A DNA stretch of 64,000 bases from assembly GCF_024199945.1 (NCBI RefSeq), contig NZ_JANADP010000001.1, positions 2,666,001 to 2,730,000 of the forward strand, read 5' to 3'. The position numbers and the translations under genes are program-made. How positions within the stretch are numbered: the stretch's first letter is position 1; every line of letters starts with the position of its first letter. This document shows, one piece after another, positions 48,004 to 55,850 of the stretch. The stretch comes from Bradyrhizobium sp. CCGUVB4N. Its GTDB lineage: Bacteria > Pseudomonadota > Alphaproteobacteria > Rhizobiales > Xanthobacteraceae. The notes below the pieces were generated by a model that did no database searches, had not been told where the DNA came from, and was given only the letters and a program-made list of their open reading frames with translations.

Positions 48004-48252
48004 TTCTTCCAAAAGTTGACGTTTTCCAGAGGCTTGGCGGACCGGCCGCCAGCGCCTCGGGGTTCCTTTTTGCAACGATTTTGAGGGCGGGTCCACGGCC
48101 GATTTGACCCTCGCAGGGCGGCTTGAGCGCGTGGCATGGCTTGTCGCTCGCCGGCATTGACGGTCCGGCCTCGCGGGCTAGGTCAGAGGCCTAGCGGCTT
48201 CGCTCGACTGTCTCGCGGACATGGGCTGATCGGAAATGCGCCGGAGTACACG

Positions 48253-48555
48253 GTGATGCAGCCAGCGATTCAGCGCCTTGTTCAGCTCGGTCCATTCCCG
48301 AGTTCAAGTTTGGCCAAGGCGCCAGTGCTGCGGGAGTTGGAAGCTTTGCTTGCCGGTGTGCAAACGCCCGTTACCAAGGATGAGGCAAGGGCTTTGGTCC
48401 GGCTCTTTGGCCCTGATGACTGCTTTGGGCTCGCTTGGTCACTGCTTTATCTGGTCGAGACGTCACCCGACTGGCGGATCGACGATGCACTCGATGGTCT
48501 CAGCGGTGAATGGATCGAGAGACTGAGAGAGCGTGGTAGCTGTCGTCGCGCGTAG
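48253..48555 (+). CDS. Hypothetical protein (about 100 aa) with lower GC content
   Basis: Encodes VMQPAIQRLVQLGPFPSSSL and, later, QTPVTKDEARALVRLFGPDD, FGLAWSLLYLVETSPDW and RIDDALDGLSGEWIERLRE. I placed the start at GTG 48253 (GGAG six bases before) or ATG one codon later. Soluble and acidic, with no recognised domain. Its codon use looks less GC-biased than the surrounding genes, which may indicate recent acquisition. It lies downstream of the tRNA, a usual insertion point, but no integrase is present. Confidence 0.6.
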   Translation: MMQPAIQRLVQLGPFPSSSLAKAPVLRELEALLAGVQTPVTKDEARALVRLFGPDDCFGLAWSLLYLVETSPDWRIDDALDGLSGEWIERLRERGSCRRA

Positions 48556-48617
48556 GATCTCCAACGCAAACGGCGCGGTCGAGATCGACCGCGCCTTTGT
48601 AGTCTTCGGTGCTGGCC

Positions 48618-48908
48618 TCAGTACTCGTGGGGTGTGTAAGCCGGTGCGCGCCAGCCGGGCTGGTCGTATCCGTAACCGGGCCCCCAATAGCCGTAGGTGT
48701 TGGCTTGATGCCAACTACCGATGGGTCGGCATTGACCGACGCCGGCCATCAACTGACCGCCGCTCATGGCCGGACCGGCGGCGCCGACAGCGTCGCCGCT
48801 CGCGGGGGTGCACCCGCCGGGACCGCGTCCGGCTCCAAGGCTGGGGCTTGCAGTAGCGAGCGGCAAAATCATCAGTGCGGCCGCGCTCAGTAGTTTCATG
48901 CGTGTCAT
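48618..48908 (-). CDS. Small secreted Gly/Tyr-rich protein (96 aa)
   Basis: Signal peptide MTRMKLLSAAALMILPLATA with cleavage near SLGA, then a Gly/Ala-rich region and a Tyr/Gly/Pro-rich C-terminus (NTYGYWGPGYGYDQPGW). Two cysteines (GGCTPASGD and VGQCRPIGSW) may pair. GGAG lies six bases before the chosen ATG; an ATG four codons upstream is possible. Such short Gly/Tyr proteins are frequent in Bradyrhizobium with no known role. It is last in a run of small minus-strand genes. Confidence 0.65.
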   Translation of the reverse strand: MTRMKLLSAAALMILPLATASPSLGAGRGPGGCTPASGDAVGAAGPAMSGGQLMAGVGQCRPIGSWHQANTYGYWGPGYGYDQPGWRAPAYTPHEY

Positions 48909-49068
48909 GGTTGTCTCCATGTCAGGTTTCGACAGCGAGCCAATCCCTGCTGCGTTCGGGCGTTCCCTGCAGGAAGATCGCGATTTCGCGAGCAACAACG
49001 GCCGCGTCTGGTTTTCGCGGATAAATGGCGCTCCAGTCACGCGAGTGTGTCGTCGCGAGCGCGCGCGA

Positions 49069-49395
49069 TCACCTGCGCGTCACCAGCACGCCCAGCAAAA
49101 ACGCCACCATCAGCGACGGCAGCGGGGCCTCTCGCACCATGCCGCGCACGATGTCTGACCAGCGCGGGTCGGGGACGAGTCTTGGCGATCTGATCTCGGC
49201 CGCGGGCGCGATGCCCCATTCCGACGCCAGCTCGGCGATCTCGCTCGCGGCCAGACGCACGCCGTCACGTACGCGGAAGATCGCGGCCTCGGCGCGCTCG
49301 CGCGGCGCAAGCAGCATCACCGTCGCGATCGCCGTGCGCAACGTCATCTCGCCAAAACCTTGCAGTCTCACCGACTCCTCGGGGGCGGACATCAT
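49069..49395 (-). CDS. Hypothetical protein with C-terminal membrane span (108 aa)
   Basis: Soluble N-terminal part (helical, APRERAEAAIFRVRDGVRLAASEIAEL) and a C-terminal hydrophobic anchor (PLPSLMVAFLLGVLVTRR). This layout suggests a tail-anchored inner-membrane protein. Its AGGAA ribosome site lies within a 17-base tandem repeat (third copy, 49402-49418) directly before ATG 49395. No family recognised. It follows the 37-residue membrane protein gene by 44 bases on the same strand, which encourages the view that they are cotranscribed. Confidence 0.68.
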   Translation of the reverse strand: MMSAPEESVRLQGFGEMTLRTAIATVMLLAPRERAEAAIFRVRDGVRLAASEIAELASEWGIAPAAEIRSPRLVPDPRWSDIVRGMVREAPLPSLMVAFLLGVLVTRR

Positions 49396-49401
49396 GCGAA
49401 T

Positions 49402-49452
49402 TTCCTCACAGTGCCAAATTCTTCACAACGCCAAGTTCTTCACAACGCGAAG
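49402..49452. repeat. Three tandem 17-base repeats between two small membrane-protein genes
   Basis: On the plus strand: TTCCTCACAGTGCCAAA, TTCTTCACAACGCCAAG and TTCTTCACAACGCGAAG, end to end. Units two and three differ at one base; unit one differs at four. Read on the minus strand each ends GTGAAGAA or GTGAGGAA, which resembles a ribosome site. The last copy provides the AGGA used by the 108-residue gene, and the stop of the 37-residue gene falls at the other end. Confidence 0.8.
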
Positions 49453-49553
49453 TGGTGCGCGATGGTGAAGGCCATCGTCGCGCACAGGACCAGCGTGGAA
49501 ACCGCGCCGGCCACACCGCGCGCGAGATCGGCTCGCGTCAGGTGCCTGGTCAT
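49440..49553 (-). CDS. Small membrane protein (37 aa)
   Basis: A 37-codon frame: MTRHLTRADLARGVAGAVST followed by LVLCATMAFTIAHHFAL. A polar start and one hydrophobic helix near the C-terminus, typical of tiny inner-membrane proteins. GGAG stands seven bases before the ATG. It lies between the LuxR-type regulator and the 108-residue protein, all on the minus strand. The alternative overlapping frame (from an ATG 11 bases upstream) gives a basic, unstructured peptide and was rejected. Function unknown. Confidence 0.55.
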   Translation of the reverse strand: MTRHLTRADLARGVAGAVSTLVLCATMAFTIAHHFAL

Positions 49554-49652
49554 GATTGTGCTCCATGCTCTCTCCATGGAAATGGCGGGGCTGCGCGTTG
49601 GTTCCTTGGATGCCGGCCGAATCGTCCGCGGCGATCGGATCGATGCGGCCTC

Positions 49653-50300
49653 TCAAGCCCCGCTCTCGTCCCCGCGCACCGACCGCAGCGCCGAGAGCAG
49701 GCCCACCAGCTCCGCCTGGCCGCGGACGCCGGTCTTGGCGAACACCCGCCGCAGATGGGTCTTGACCGTGTTCGGCGAGATCTCGAGCCGGATGCCGATG
49801 GTCGACACCGAGTGGCCGAGCGAGGCCTGCAGCGCAACCTGCGCCTCCGCCTTGGTCAGCTTGTAGGCGTCCATGATCCATTGCGGCGGCAGCGCCGGTG
49901 GCCGGGCGGGATCGAGCATGAAGATGATCGCAGCGCTGTCGTGATCGCCGAGGCCCGCAAGGCCGTCGCGCGCGCGGCCCTGCGCCGGCGCCACGAGAAT
50001 GGTGATGAGCCGCCCGTCACCTGGATGGGGAATGGCCATCGTGCCGCCCGGCGCGCCCGATAGCGCCGAGCGGGTCATGCGATCGAATTGCCGTGCCGAG
50101 GCCGGCCATGCGCTCGACAGCGTCCGGCCGCGCAACGCCAGCGCGCCGTCATTGGTCATGGCACGGAAGGCCTTGTTGGCGAACTGAACGTGGAGCCTGC
50201 GATCGAGCAGGGCCACGCCGGCCGCAAGATGGTCCAGAACCGCCGGTACAGCGTGAAAATCGGTATCCGGAAAAAGATTTACAATTTCACTGGTGCGCAT
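49653..50300 (-). CDS. LuxR-family transcriptional regulator
   Basis: A 215-residue regulator with a C-terminal GerE-type helix-turn-helix (about 148-205: LTKAEAQVALQASLGHSVST and IGIRLEISPNTVKTHLRRVF) and an N-terminal PAS-like sensor (LDHLAAGVALLDRRLHVQFANKAFRAM). No phosphorylation receiver is seen. The PAS-like part could bind a small ligand. It precedes small membrane and secreted protein genes on the same strand, which it might control or be cotranscribed with. Confidence 0.82.
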   Translation of the reverse strand: MRTSEIVNLFPDTDFHAVPAVLDHLAAGVALLDRRLHVQFANKAFRAMTNDGALALRGRTLSSAWPASARQFDRMTRSALSGAPGGTMAIPHPGDGRLITILVAPAQGRARDGLAGLGDHDSAAIIFMLDPARPPALPPQWIMDAYKLTKAEAQVALQASLGHSVSTIGIRLEISPNTVKTHLRRVFAKTGVRGQAELVGLLSALRSVRGDESGA

Positions 50301-50444
50301 CTCGCATGCGCTCCTTTCGACGCCGCGACGTGCGGCGGGGCAATGTCGCGATTAAACAACGAAACGCCGGCGCCGGCCACCGCACCGCGTGTGCAGTCCT
50401 GGCCAAAGATGGAGTAAATCCGGCCAAAAAGTGCAACCTGAAGT

Positions 50445-51449
50445 TCAGGTGCCGTCGCGCGCCGCTTCGTTCTTCTGAAACTGTGCGCGATACCATTGCG
50501 GGGTCACGCCAAGCTGACGGACGAAGGCGCGCCGCAGGCTATGCACGGTGCCGAATCCGCACCGTTTTGCGACAGTCTGGGCGGGAAGATCGGTGTCCTC
50601 GATCTGACGCCGCGCTTCGTCGAGCCGGATCCGTTCGACATATTCGCGCGGGGTCTCGCGAAGCTCGTCGACGAACAACCGGCGAAAATTCCGCTCGCTC
50701 ATCCCGACATGGGCCGCGAGCGCTTCTGCGCTGAGGTCATCGGCAAGGTGCGCGAGTGCCCATTCCTGCGCCTTGCGGAGGGCGGGAACCGCGCTGAATT
50801 GCGCCTGGAGATGTGTCGAGAACTGCGATTGTCCCCCCGGGCGCTTCAGGAACACCACAAGGCTGCGGGCCACGCGCAGGGCAAAGGTGCGCCCATGATC
50901 TTCCTCGATCAAGGCAAGCGCGAGATCGATCCCGGCCGTGATGCCGGCCGACGTGTAGGTCTGGCCATCGCGCACGAAGATGCGGTCGATCTCGAGTGTC
51001 GTCGCCGGAAAATTCTGCGCGAAAGACGGGGCAAGGGCCCAATGCGTGGTCGCGCGCTTGCCGTCGAGAAGGCCGGACGCCGCGAGTGGAAACGCGCCGG
51101 TGCAGATCGAGCCGTGTCGTCGCGCTTTGGGGGCTGCTTCGCGCAACCAGCCGACCAGCGCGGGGTCGCTTAGCGCCGCGACGTGGCCATATCCGCCTGC
51201 GACCAGAAGCGTGTCGATCGGGCCGTCGAGATCGGCGAGCGCGGAGTTGGGAACGATGGAGAATCCCACTGACGTCGAGATCGGATCGGTGCTTACGGCG
51301 GTGACCGACAGACGGTACAGGCCGCGCCCGGCCAGCGCATTCGCCATGCCGAAGGCTTCCATCGGGCCGCAGACGTCCATTGCCATGATGTTCGGATAGA
51401 CGAGAACGACGATGTGGCGTTCAGGGCTGGCCGAAGCGGGCGTGCTCAT
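50445..51449 (-). CDS. GlxA-type transcriptional regulator (DJ-1/PfpI plus AraC)
   Basis: A 334-residue regulator. The N-terminal half is a DJ-1/PfpI-like domain (about 10-185) with HIVVLVYPNIMAMDVCGPME and the nucleophile-elbow-like SICTGAFPLAASGLL. The C-terminal half is an AraC helix-turn-helix pair (about 225-325: EWALAHLADDLSAEALAAHV, MSERNFRRLFVDELRETP, and QTVAKRCGFGTVHSLRRAFV). Such regulators (GlxA, GbdR, CdhR relatives) often control catabolism of amines or quaternary ammonium compounds. Target unknown. It lies about 145 bases before the LuxR gene in transcription direction. Confidence 0.88.
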   Translation of the reverse strand: MSTPASASPERHIVVLVYPNIMAMDVCGPMEAFGMANALAGRGLYRLSVTAVSTDPISTSVGFSIVPNSALADLDGPIDTLLVAGGYGHVAALSDPALVGWLREAAPKARRHGSICTGAFPLAASGLLDGKRATTHWALAPSFAQNFPATTLEIDRIFVRDGQTYTSAGITAGIDLALALIEEDHGRTFALRVARSLVVFLKRPGGQSQFSTHLQAQFSAVPALRKAQEWALAHLADDLSAEALAAHVGMSERNFRRLFVDELRETPREYVERIRLDEARRQIEDTDLPAQTVAKRCGFGTVHSLRRAFVRQLGVTPQWYRAQFQKNEAARDGT

Positions 51450-51630
51450 GGCGCGGTCAATTTCTGCGATGTGCGGTCACGATCTTGAGGCCGGTGTCCC
51501 GCCATCGCGAGGACGAGCGCGCGCTCGCTCCCGAGACGTGCAGGCCCGTAATGAACGTCCAAGATGTGGCTGGATTGTGCACAAAGCCGGGCGGGCGGCG
51601 GATCACGAATCCGTTGCGCCGCCTGCTATC

Positions 51631-51855
51631 TTATTTTCGCAGCAGTTCCCGCAAGGCCGCGGTTGCCTCGGCGCAGCGGATGTCGTCGATCTCCCGCGAC
51701 AGGCTGAGCGCGCTCGATTTCAGCTCTTCGACCCTCCAGCTCTCGGGATGCTGGTTTTCGAGCTGGTTCAGTCGCTTGTTCAAATCGTCCAATCTGGACT
51801 GAAGCTGCCCGATGCTGGCGGCTCCATTCACGTTCCAAACGCGCTGTGCACGCAT
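51631..51855 (-). CDS. Small coiled-coil protein (74 aa), hypothetical
   Basis: Contains a heptad-rich stretch QLQSRLDDLNKRLNQLENQH followed by a second helical region VEELKSSALSLSREIDDIRC and the C-terminal AEATAALRELLRK. It looks like a short antiparallel or dimeric coiled coil. GGGGA lies six bases before ATG 51855; the longest frame adds eight residues. No family recognised. It is alone on the minus strand, with an inverted repeat about 90 bases upstream at 51942-51972. Confidence 0.65.
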   Translation of the reverse strand: MRAQRVWNVNGAASIGQLQSRLDDLNKRLNQLENQHPESWRVEELKSSALSLSREIDDIRCAEATAALRELLRK

Positions 51856-51941
51856 CGTCGTTCCCCTGAATTGTCTCACGGCGTTGTGAGCAGGGTTCGT
51901 GGCCGCATTGGGCGTTTCTTTTGTCCGGTGTTAGATCGCGG

Positions 51942-51972
51942 GGAACCGTTGCAGATTGGCAACGAAAGTTCC
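51942..51972. repeat. Interrupted inverted repeat GGAAC.GTTGC...GCAAC....GTTCC
   Basis: Outer GGAAC/GTTCC and inner GTTGC/GCAAC pairs around AGATTG, between the coiled-coil gene (about 90 bases away) and the carbamoylase gene (about 135 bases away). It could be an operator or a mRNA hairpin. On the minus strand its GGAAC element is not followed by a CGTT at the usual distance, so it is not an EcfG promoter. Confidence 0.45.
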
Positions 51973-52106
51973 TGGAATACCTGAGCGCACTGGCTCATCC
52001 TTAGGCAACGGCTCCAACAGGCGTGGAATCTGCATAGGCGCGACCGTCGTTTGCGCGGGCACGATGATGGACCCGGTCGATCCGGGAAACGAACGAGGGA
52101 CGATTC

Positions 52107-53093
52107 GTGGCGAGATGTGTGACTGTGGCGGCCGGCCAATTGGGCCCGATCGCGAGGAGCGAGACGAGGCGTGAGGTGGTGGCGCGCCTGATGGCGTTGA
52201 TGCGCCAGGCCAAGGCCAATGGCTGCGATCTGATCGTCTATCCCGAGCTCGCGCTCACCACCTTCTTTCCGCGCTGGTACTTCGAGGACCAGGCCGCGAT
52301 CGACAATTTTTTCGAGCGCGAGATGCCGGGAGCGGAGACGCAAGCCCTGTTCGATCTCGCGCGCGCGAGCGGCATCGGATTTTGCCTCGGCTATGCCGAG
52401 TTGACGGTCGAGGCTGGACTCGTTCACCGCTACAACACGTCGATCCTCGTCGACAAAAGCGGCGCGATCGTCGCGAAATACCGCAAGGTCCATCTGCCCG
52501 GCCACGCCGAGCACGAGCCCTGGCGCAAGTTTCAGCATCTGGAGAAGCGCTATTTCGAGCCGGGAAGCGGCTTCGGCGTGGTCGACGCATTCGGCGGCGT
52601 GATGGGGATGGCGATCTGCAACGACCGCCGCTGGAGCGAGACCTATCGGGTCATGGGCCTGCAGGGCGTCGAGATGGTGATGATCGGCTACAACACGCCG
52701 GTGCACAATCCGCCCGCGCCCGAGCATGACGATCTCTCGCTGTTCCACAATCATCTGGTGATGCAGTCGGGCGCCTACCAGAACGGCACCTTCGTGGTCG
52801 GTGTCGCCAAGGCCGGCGTGGAAGAGGGCGTCGACCATATCGGCGGCAGCTGCATCATCGCGCCCTCCGGCGAGATCGTCGCGCGATGCACGACCAAGGG
52901 CGACGAGCTCGCGATCGCCCGCTGCGATCTCGATCTCTGCAATTCCTACAAGCGCACGATCTTCAATTTCGATGTTCATCGCCAGCCGCAGGCCTATGGG
53001 ATGATCGTCGAGCGGAAGGGCGTGGCGACCATGGCGGACGGGACGGCTGTACACACCCTCAGTCGTCGTCCCGGCGAAGGCCGAGACCCATAA
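52107..53093 (+). CDS. N-carbamoyl-D-amino acid hydrolase (nitrilase superfamily)
   Basis: Hydrolyses N-carbamoyl-D-amino acids to D-amino acid, ammonia and CO2. The 328-residue protein keeps the Glu-Lys-Cys triad: Glu47 in VYPELALTTFFPRW, Lys127 in KYRKVHLPGH and Cys171 in MAICNDRRW. Similarity to the Agrobacterium carbamoylase continues through YNTPVHNPPAPEHD and FNFDVHRQPQAYG. The family usually ends soon after that point; here the last residues (RRPGEGRDP) come from a family B repeat that contains the stop codon. The start is GTG or ATG near 52107, with GAGGGA upstream. No hydantoinase gene is nearby. Confidence 0.9.
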   Translation: MARCVTVAAGQLGPIARSETRREVVARLMALMRQAKANGCDLIVYPELALTTFFPRWYFEDQAAIDNFFEREMPGAETQALFDLARASGIGFCLGYAELTVEAGLVHRYNTSILVDKSGAIVAKYRKVHLPGHAEHEPWRKFQHLEKRYFEPGSGFGVVDAFGGVMGMAICNDRRWSETYRVMGLQGVEMVMIGYNTPVHNPPAPEHDDLSLFHNHLVMQSGAYQNGTFVVGVAKAGVEEGVDHIGGSCIIAPSGEIVARCTTKGDELAIARCDLDLCNSYKRTIFNFDVHRQPQAYGMIVERKGVATMADGTAVHTLSRRPGEGRDP

Positions 53094-53191
53094 CCCCAGG
53101 GAGGGGTTTGGCGAAGAGTGGTTGGGCGAGACCGATATCTCCTCAAATCGATAGACTTCGCGGTATAGGTCCTGGCTTTCGCCAGGACGAC
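53063..53191. repeat. Dispersed palindromic repeat, family B, copy 3
   Basis: GTCGTCCCGGCGAAGGCC at the left and GGCTTTCGCCAGGACGAC at the right. It begins inside the carbamoylase gene and supplies its last codons and stop. Same family as 15133-15255 and 36131-36288. Confidence 0.82.
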
Positions 53192-53244
53192 ACCGGGGTT
53201 GTGGCCGCTGGTCTCGGCCTCCAATCACAACCCTGTGTCTTTAT

Positions 53245-53264
53245 TCGGAAACAATCATTCCCTA
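53245..53264. promoter_or_regulatory. Probable TetR operator before the tetR gene
   Basis: TCGGAAACAATCATTCCCTA matches the operator before the MFS gene at 15 of 20 positions. GGAAA and TTCCC form the arms (one mismatch). It lies ten bases before the tetR start, so it would repress its own regulator. Confidence 0.68.
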
Positions 53265-53274
53265 ATATGATGCA

Positions 53275-53895
53275 ATGCAAAAGATCGCCCGCAAAGCCGA
53301 GCCTGCCCCCAATCCACCCGGCCGTCCCCGCGAGTTCGACATGGACACCGCGCTGGACGGCGCGATCCGGGTGTTTTGCGAGCGTGGTTATCATGCCACC
53401 TCGATCGGAGAGCTGACCGCGGCGATGCGGCTTGCCACCGGCAGCGTCTACAAGGCATTTCGCGACAAGCATGCCGTGTTCGTCGCTGCCTTCGAGCGCT
53501 ATGTGTCGGTGCGCCGGGAGCAGACGCGAGCCGCGGCGGCGCGGGGTGCGAACGGCCGCGAGCGGGTACGCAACGTGCTGTCGTCCTATGTCGAGCACTC
53601 CCAGGGCAGCGAGGGCCGCCGCGGCTGCATCGTGGTCGGCAGTGCGGTCGAGCTGTCGGCGGTCGATCCGGCGATGCGCGCGCGTGTCACGGCGCAGCTC
53701 AAGACCAACGAGAATTTCATCGCCGGCCTCATTCGCGAAGGGCAGGCCGACGGCTCCATTCCGGACCATGTCGAGGCCGATGACACCGCGCGGCTGATGA
53801 TCTGCATGACGCAGGGCCTGCGCGTCGTCGGCAAGGTGCGCCTGCCGCTCGACGACGAGCGCCTGCTCGGCGTCGCGATGAAGCTGCTTGCCTGA
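53275..53895 (+). CDS. TetR-family transcriptional repressor
   Basis: A 206-residue regulator. N-terminal helix-turn-helix (about 22-65: ALDGAIRVFCERGYHATSIG and ELTAAMRLATGSVYKAFRDK), then a ligand-binding core (about 85-205) with a cysteine in RRGCIVVGSAVELS that could sense a compound. It is followed by an MFS gene on the same strand. Near-identical palindromes before tetR (53245-53264) and before the MFS gene (53909-53928) suggest that it controls both genes, typical for an efflux switch. The inducer is unknown. Confidence 0.9.
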   Translation: MQKIARKAEPAPNPPGRPREFDMDTALDGAIRVFCERGYHATSIGELTAAMRLATGSVYKAFRDKHAVFVAAFERYVSVRREQTRAAAARGANGRERVRNVLSSYVEHSQGSEGRRGCIVVGSAVELSAVDPAMRARVTAQLKTNENFIAGLIREGQADGSIPDHVEADDTARLMICMTQGLRVVGKVRLPLDDERLLGVAMKLLA

Positions 53896-53908
53896 AGTTT
53901 TGTCAAAT

Positions 53909-53928
53909 TAGGAAATGATCGTTTCCTA
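53909..53928. promoter_or_regulatory. Probable TetR operator before the MFS gene
   Basis: TAGGAAATGATCGTTTCCTA, a palindrome with only the central T/G pair out of match (18 of 20 positions pair). It lies 34 bases before the MFS start. It resembles the site before tetR (15 of 20). Confidence 0.78.
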
Positions 53929-53962
53929 TATCTGGAGACGACGACGTGTCGGAGAGTTTGGA

Positions 53963-55156
53963 ATGACGATGAATGCCACGATCGACGCCGCACCCGAACC
54001 GGATGCGGTGTCGCAGCGACTGACCTTCGTGCTTGCCGCGGCCTGTGGCATGGTCGCCGCCAACATCTATTATGCCCAGCCGCTGATCGCCCCGATCAGC
54101 GCCGCGCTCGGCCTGTCGCACGCGGCCGCCGGCCTGATCGTGACCATGACGCAGATCGGCTACGGCACGGGCTTGCTGTTCATCGTGCCGCTCGGCGATC
54201 TCGTCGAGAACCGCACGCTGATCTGCACCGTCATCACGCTCGGCGCGGCGGCGCTGCTCGCGGCCGCGTTCGCGACCCATGCGCTGCCGTTCCTGATCGC
54301 GGCGCTGTTCATCGGGCTCGGCTCGGTCGCGGTGCAGATCATCATTCCCTACGCCGCGCACCTGGCGCCGGAGGCCATTCGCGGCCGCGTCGTCGGCAAC
54401 GTCTCGACCGGCTTGATGTTCGGCATCATGCTGGCGCGGCCGGTGTCGAGCTTCGTCGCAGCGGCGCTGTCGTGGCACGCGGTGTTCTTCTGCTCGGCGG
54501 CGCTGATGATCGTGCTCGCGATCGTGCTGCGTCTCACGCTGCCGAAACGCAAGCCCGTGGCGCGCATGCATTACGGCGAGCTGCTGCTGTCGATGCCGCA
54601 TCTGGTGCGCGCCACGCCGCTGTTGCGGCGGCGCGCGCTCTACCAGGCCGGCCTGTTCGGCGCCTTCACGCTGTTCTGGACGGTGGTGCCGCTCCAGCTC
54701 GCGAGCCAATTCGGCTTCACCCAGCGCGGCATCGCGCTGTTCGCGCTCGCCGGCGTGTCCGGCGTGTTCGCGGCACCGATCGCAGGACGGCTCGCCGATC
54801 GCGGCCATAGCCGCGTTGCCACGATCGCCGCGATGCTGTCCGTCGCCCTGGGCTTCCTGGTGACGCATGTCGGCGCAGCCGGATCGATGCTGAACCTCGC
54901 CTGTCTGGTCGCGGCCGCGATCGCGATCGATTTCGGCGTGCAGGGCAATGTCGTGCTCGGCTTCCGCGCCATCTTCGTGCTCGGGCACGAGCACCGCAGC
55001 CGCCTCAACGGGCTCTATATGGCAACGTTCTTCGCCGCCGGTGCGGCGGGATCGGGGCTCGGCGCCTGGGCGTTCGCGCAAGGCGGCTGGACGCTGGCCT
55101 CGGCCATTGGCCTTGCGCTGCCCATTGCCAGCCTGACCTACGCGGCGGCCGAATAA
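53963..55156 (+). CDS. MFS efflux-type transporter
   Basis: A 397-residue carrier with about twelve spans. Helix 1 reads AACGMVAANIYYAQPLIAPI, and the loop GDLVENRTLI and a second APIAGRLADRGHSRVA mark the two MFS halves. The charged cytoplasmic loop LPKRKPVARMHYGE separates the halves. ATG 53963 has GGAG eight bases before it. Controlled by the TetR gene next door through the palindrome at 53909-53928. It may export a toxic compound or a metabolite; substrate is not deducible. Confidence 0.88.
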   Translation: MTMNATIDAAPEPDAVSQRLTFVLAAACGMVAANIYYAQPLIAPISAALGLSHAAAGLIVTMTQIGYGTGLLFIVPLGDLVENRTLICTVITLGAAALLAAAFATHALPFLIAALFIGLGSVAVQIIIPYAAHLAPEAIRGRVVGNVSTGLMFGIMLARPVSSFVAAALSWHAVFFCSAALMIVLAIVLRLTLPKRKPVARMHYGELLLSMPHLVRATPLLRRRALYQAGLFGAFTLFWTVVPLQLASQFGFTQRGIALFALAGVSGVFAAPIAGRLADRGHSRVATIAAMLSVALGFLVTHVGAAGSMLNLACLVAAAIAIDFGVQGNVVLGFRAIFVLGHEHRSRLNGLYMATFFAAGAAGSGLGAWAFAQGGWTLASAIGLALPIASLTYAAAE

Positions 55157-55293
55157 CGGTACGATTGTGCGGGCCGCCGTTTACCAAGCCCCGGTTACGG
55201 CGGCCCGGCCAATGCAATTTCCACCTCGCGATTTCCCTGCAGCTGTAGTACTTTGGTCGCAAGCGGCCGGGTTAACAGCCGCAGGGAGGCCCT

Positions 55294-55713
55294 ATGAGGC
55301 GTGCGGGACTGTATGGCGTACCGCGAGTACGGCCATGGTCGTGGCAGGCATTTCTGCTCGGATTTATCGTCGTCGCAGCGTCGGCTGCGCTCCAAGGTGT
55401 CTGCGTCGCGCTCGGCGCAAAGCTCTATTTCGCAGCGTTCCTCCCCAGCCTGTTCGTGCTCGGCCTCGTCGCGGGTGCACCGGCGGCGGTGTTCGCCGCA
55501 TTGCTCACCGTGCCGCTGGTGTGGTGGGCGTTCATTCCGCCCTTCTTCGAGTTCACGCCGCTGTCCAGCGCGAATGCGGATTCCATTAATCTGTTCTGCC
55601 TGCTCGCCGTGCTCCTGATCGGCCTTGCCGATCTCTGCCGCGCGAGCATGACGATCACCGGCCGCGGTGGATTGAAGTCGCCGGGTGAGAGCGCGGCAAC
55701 GAATTCGCAATAA
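55294..55713 (+). CDS. Four-span membrane protein, DUF4118-like
   Basis: A 139-residue protein that is almost wholly four hydrophobic helices: FLLGFIVVAASAALQGVCVA, FLPSLFVLGLVAGAPAAVFA and ALLTVPLVWWAFIPPFFEF, and INLFCLLAVLLIGLADLC. The layout is that of the DUF4118 sensor segment of KdpD-like histidine kinases, here without kinase. GGGAGG stands five bases before ATG. It may be a stand-alone sensor or a truncated kinase; the helices end in a soluble tail (GGLKSPGESAATNSQ). No partner kinase is adjacent. Confidence 0.68.
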   Translation: MRRAGLYGVPRVRPWSWQAFLLGFIVVAASAALQGVCVALGAKLYFAAFLPSLFVLGLVAGAPAAVFAALLTVPLVWWAFIPPFFEFTPLSSANADSINLFCLLAVLLIGLADLCRASMTITGRGGLKSPGESAATNSQ

Positions 55714-55850
55714 TCGGGTGCTGCACCGAGCGCGTGCGTTGCGCTCGCGCAACAGTCCGGCAACCATCCACACAGCCGGATCGCGCCGCTAACTTTTCGA
55801 AAAAGATTTGGCCGCAATTTCCCTCGTGGGAATACGAGGGAGTTTTCGAC

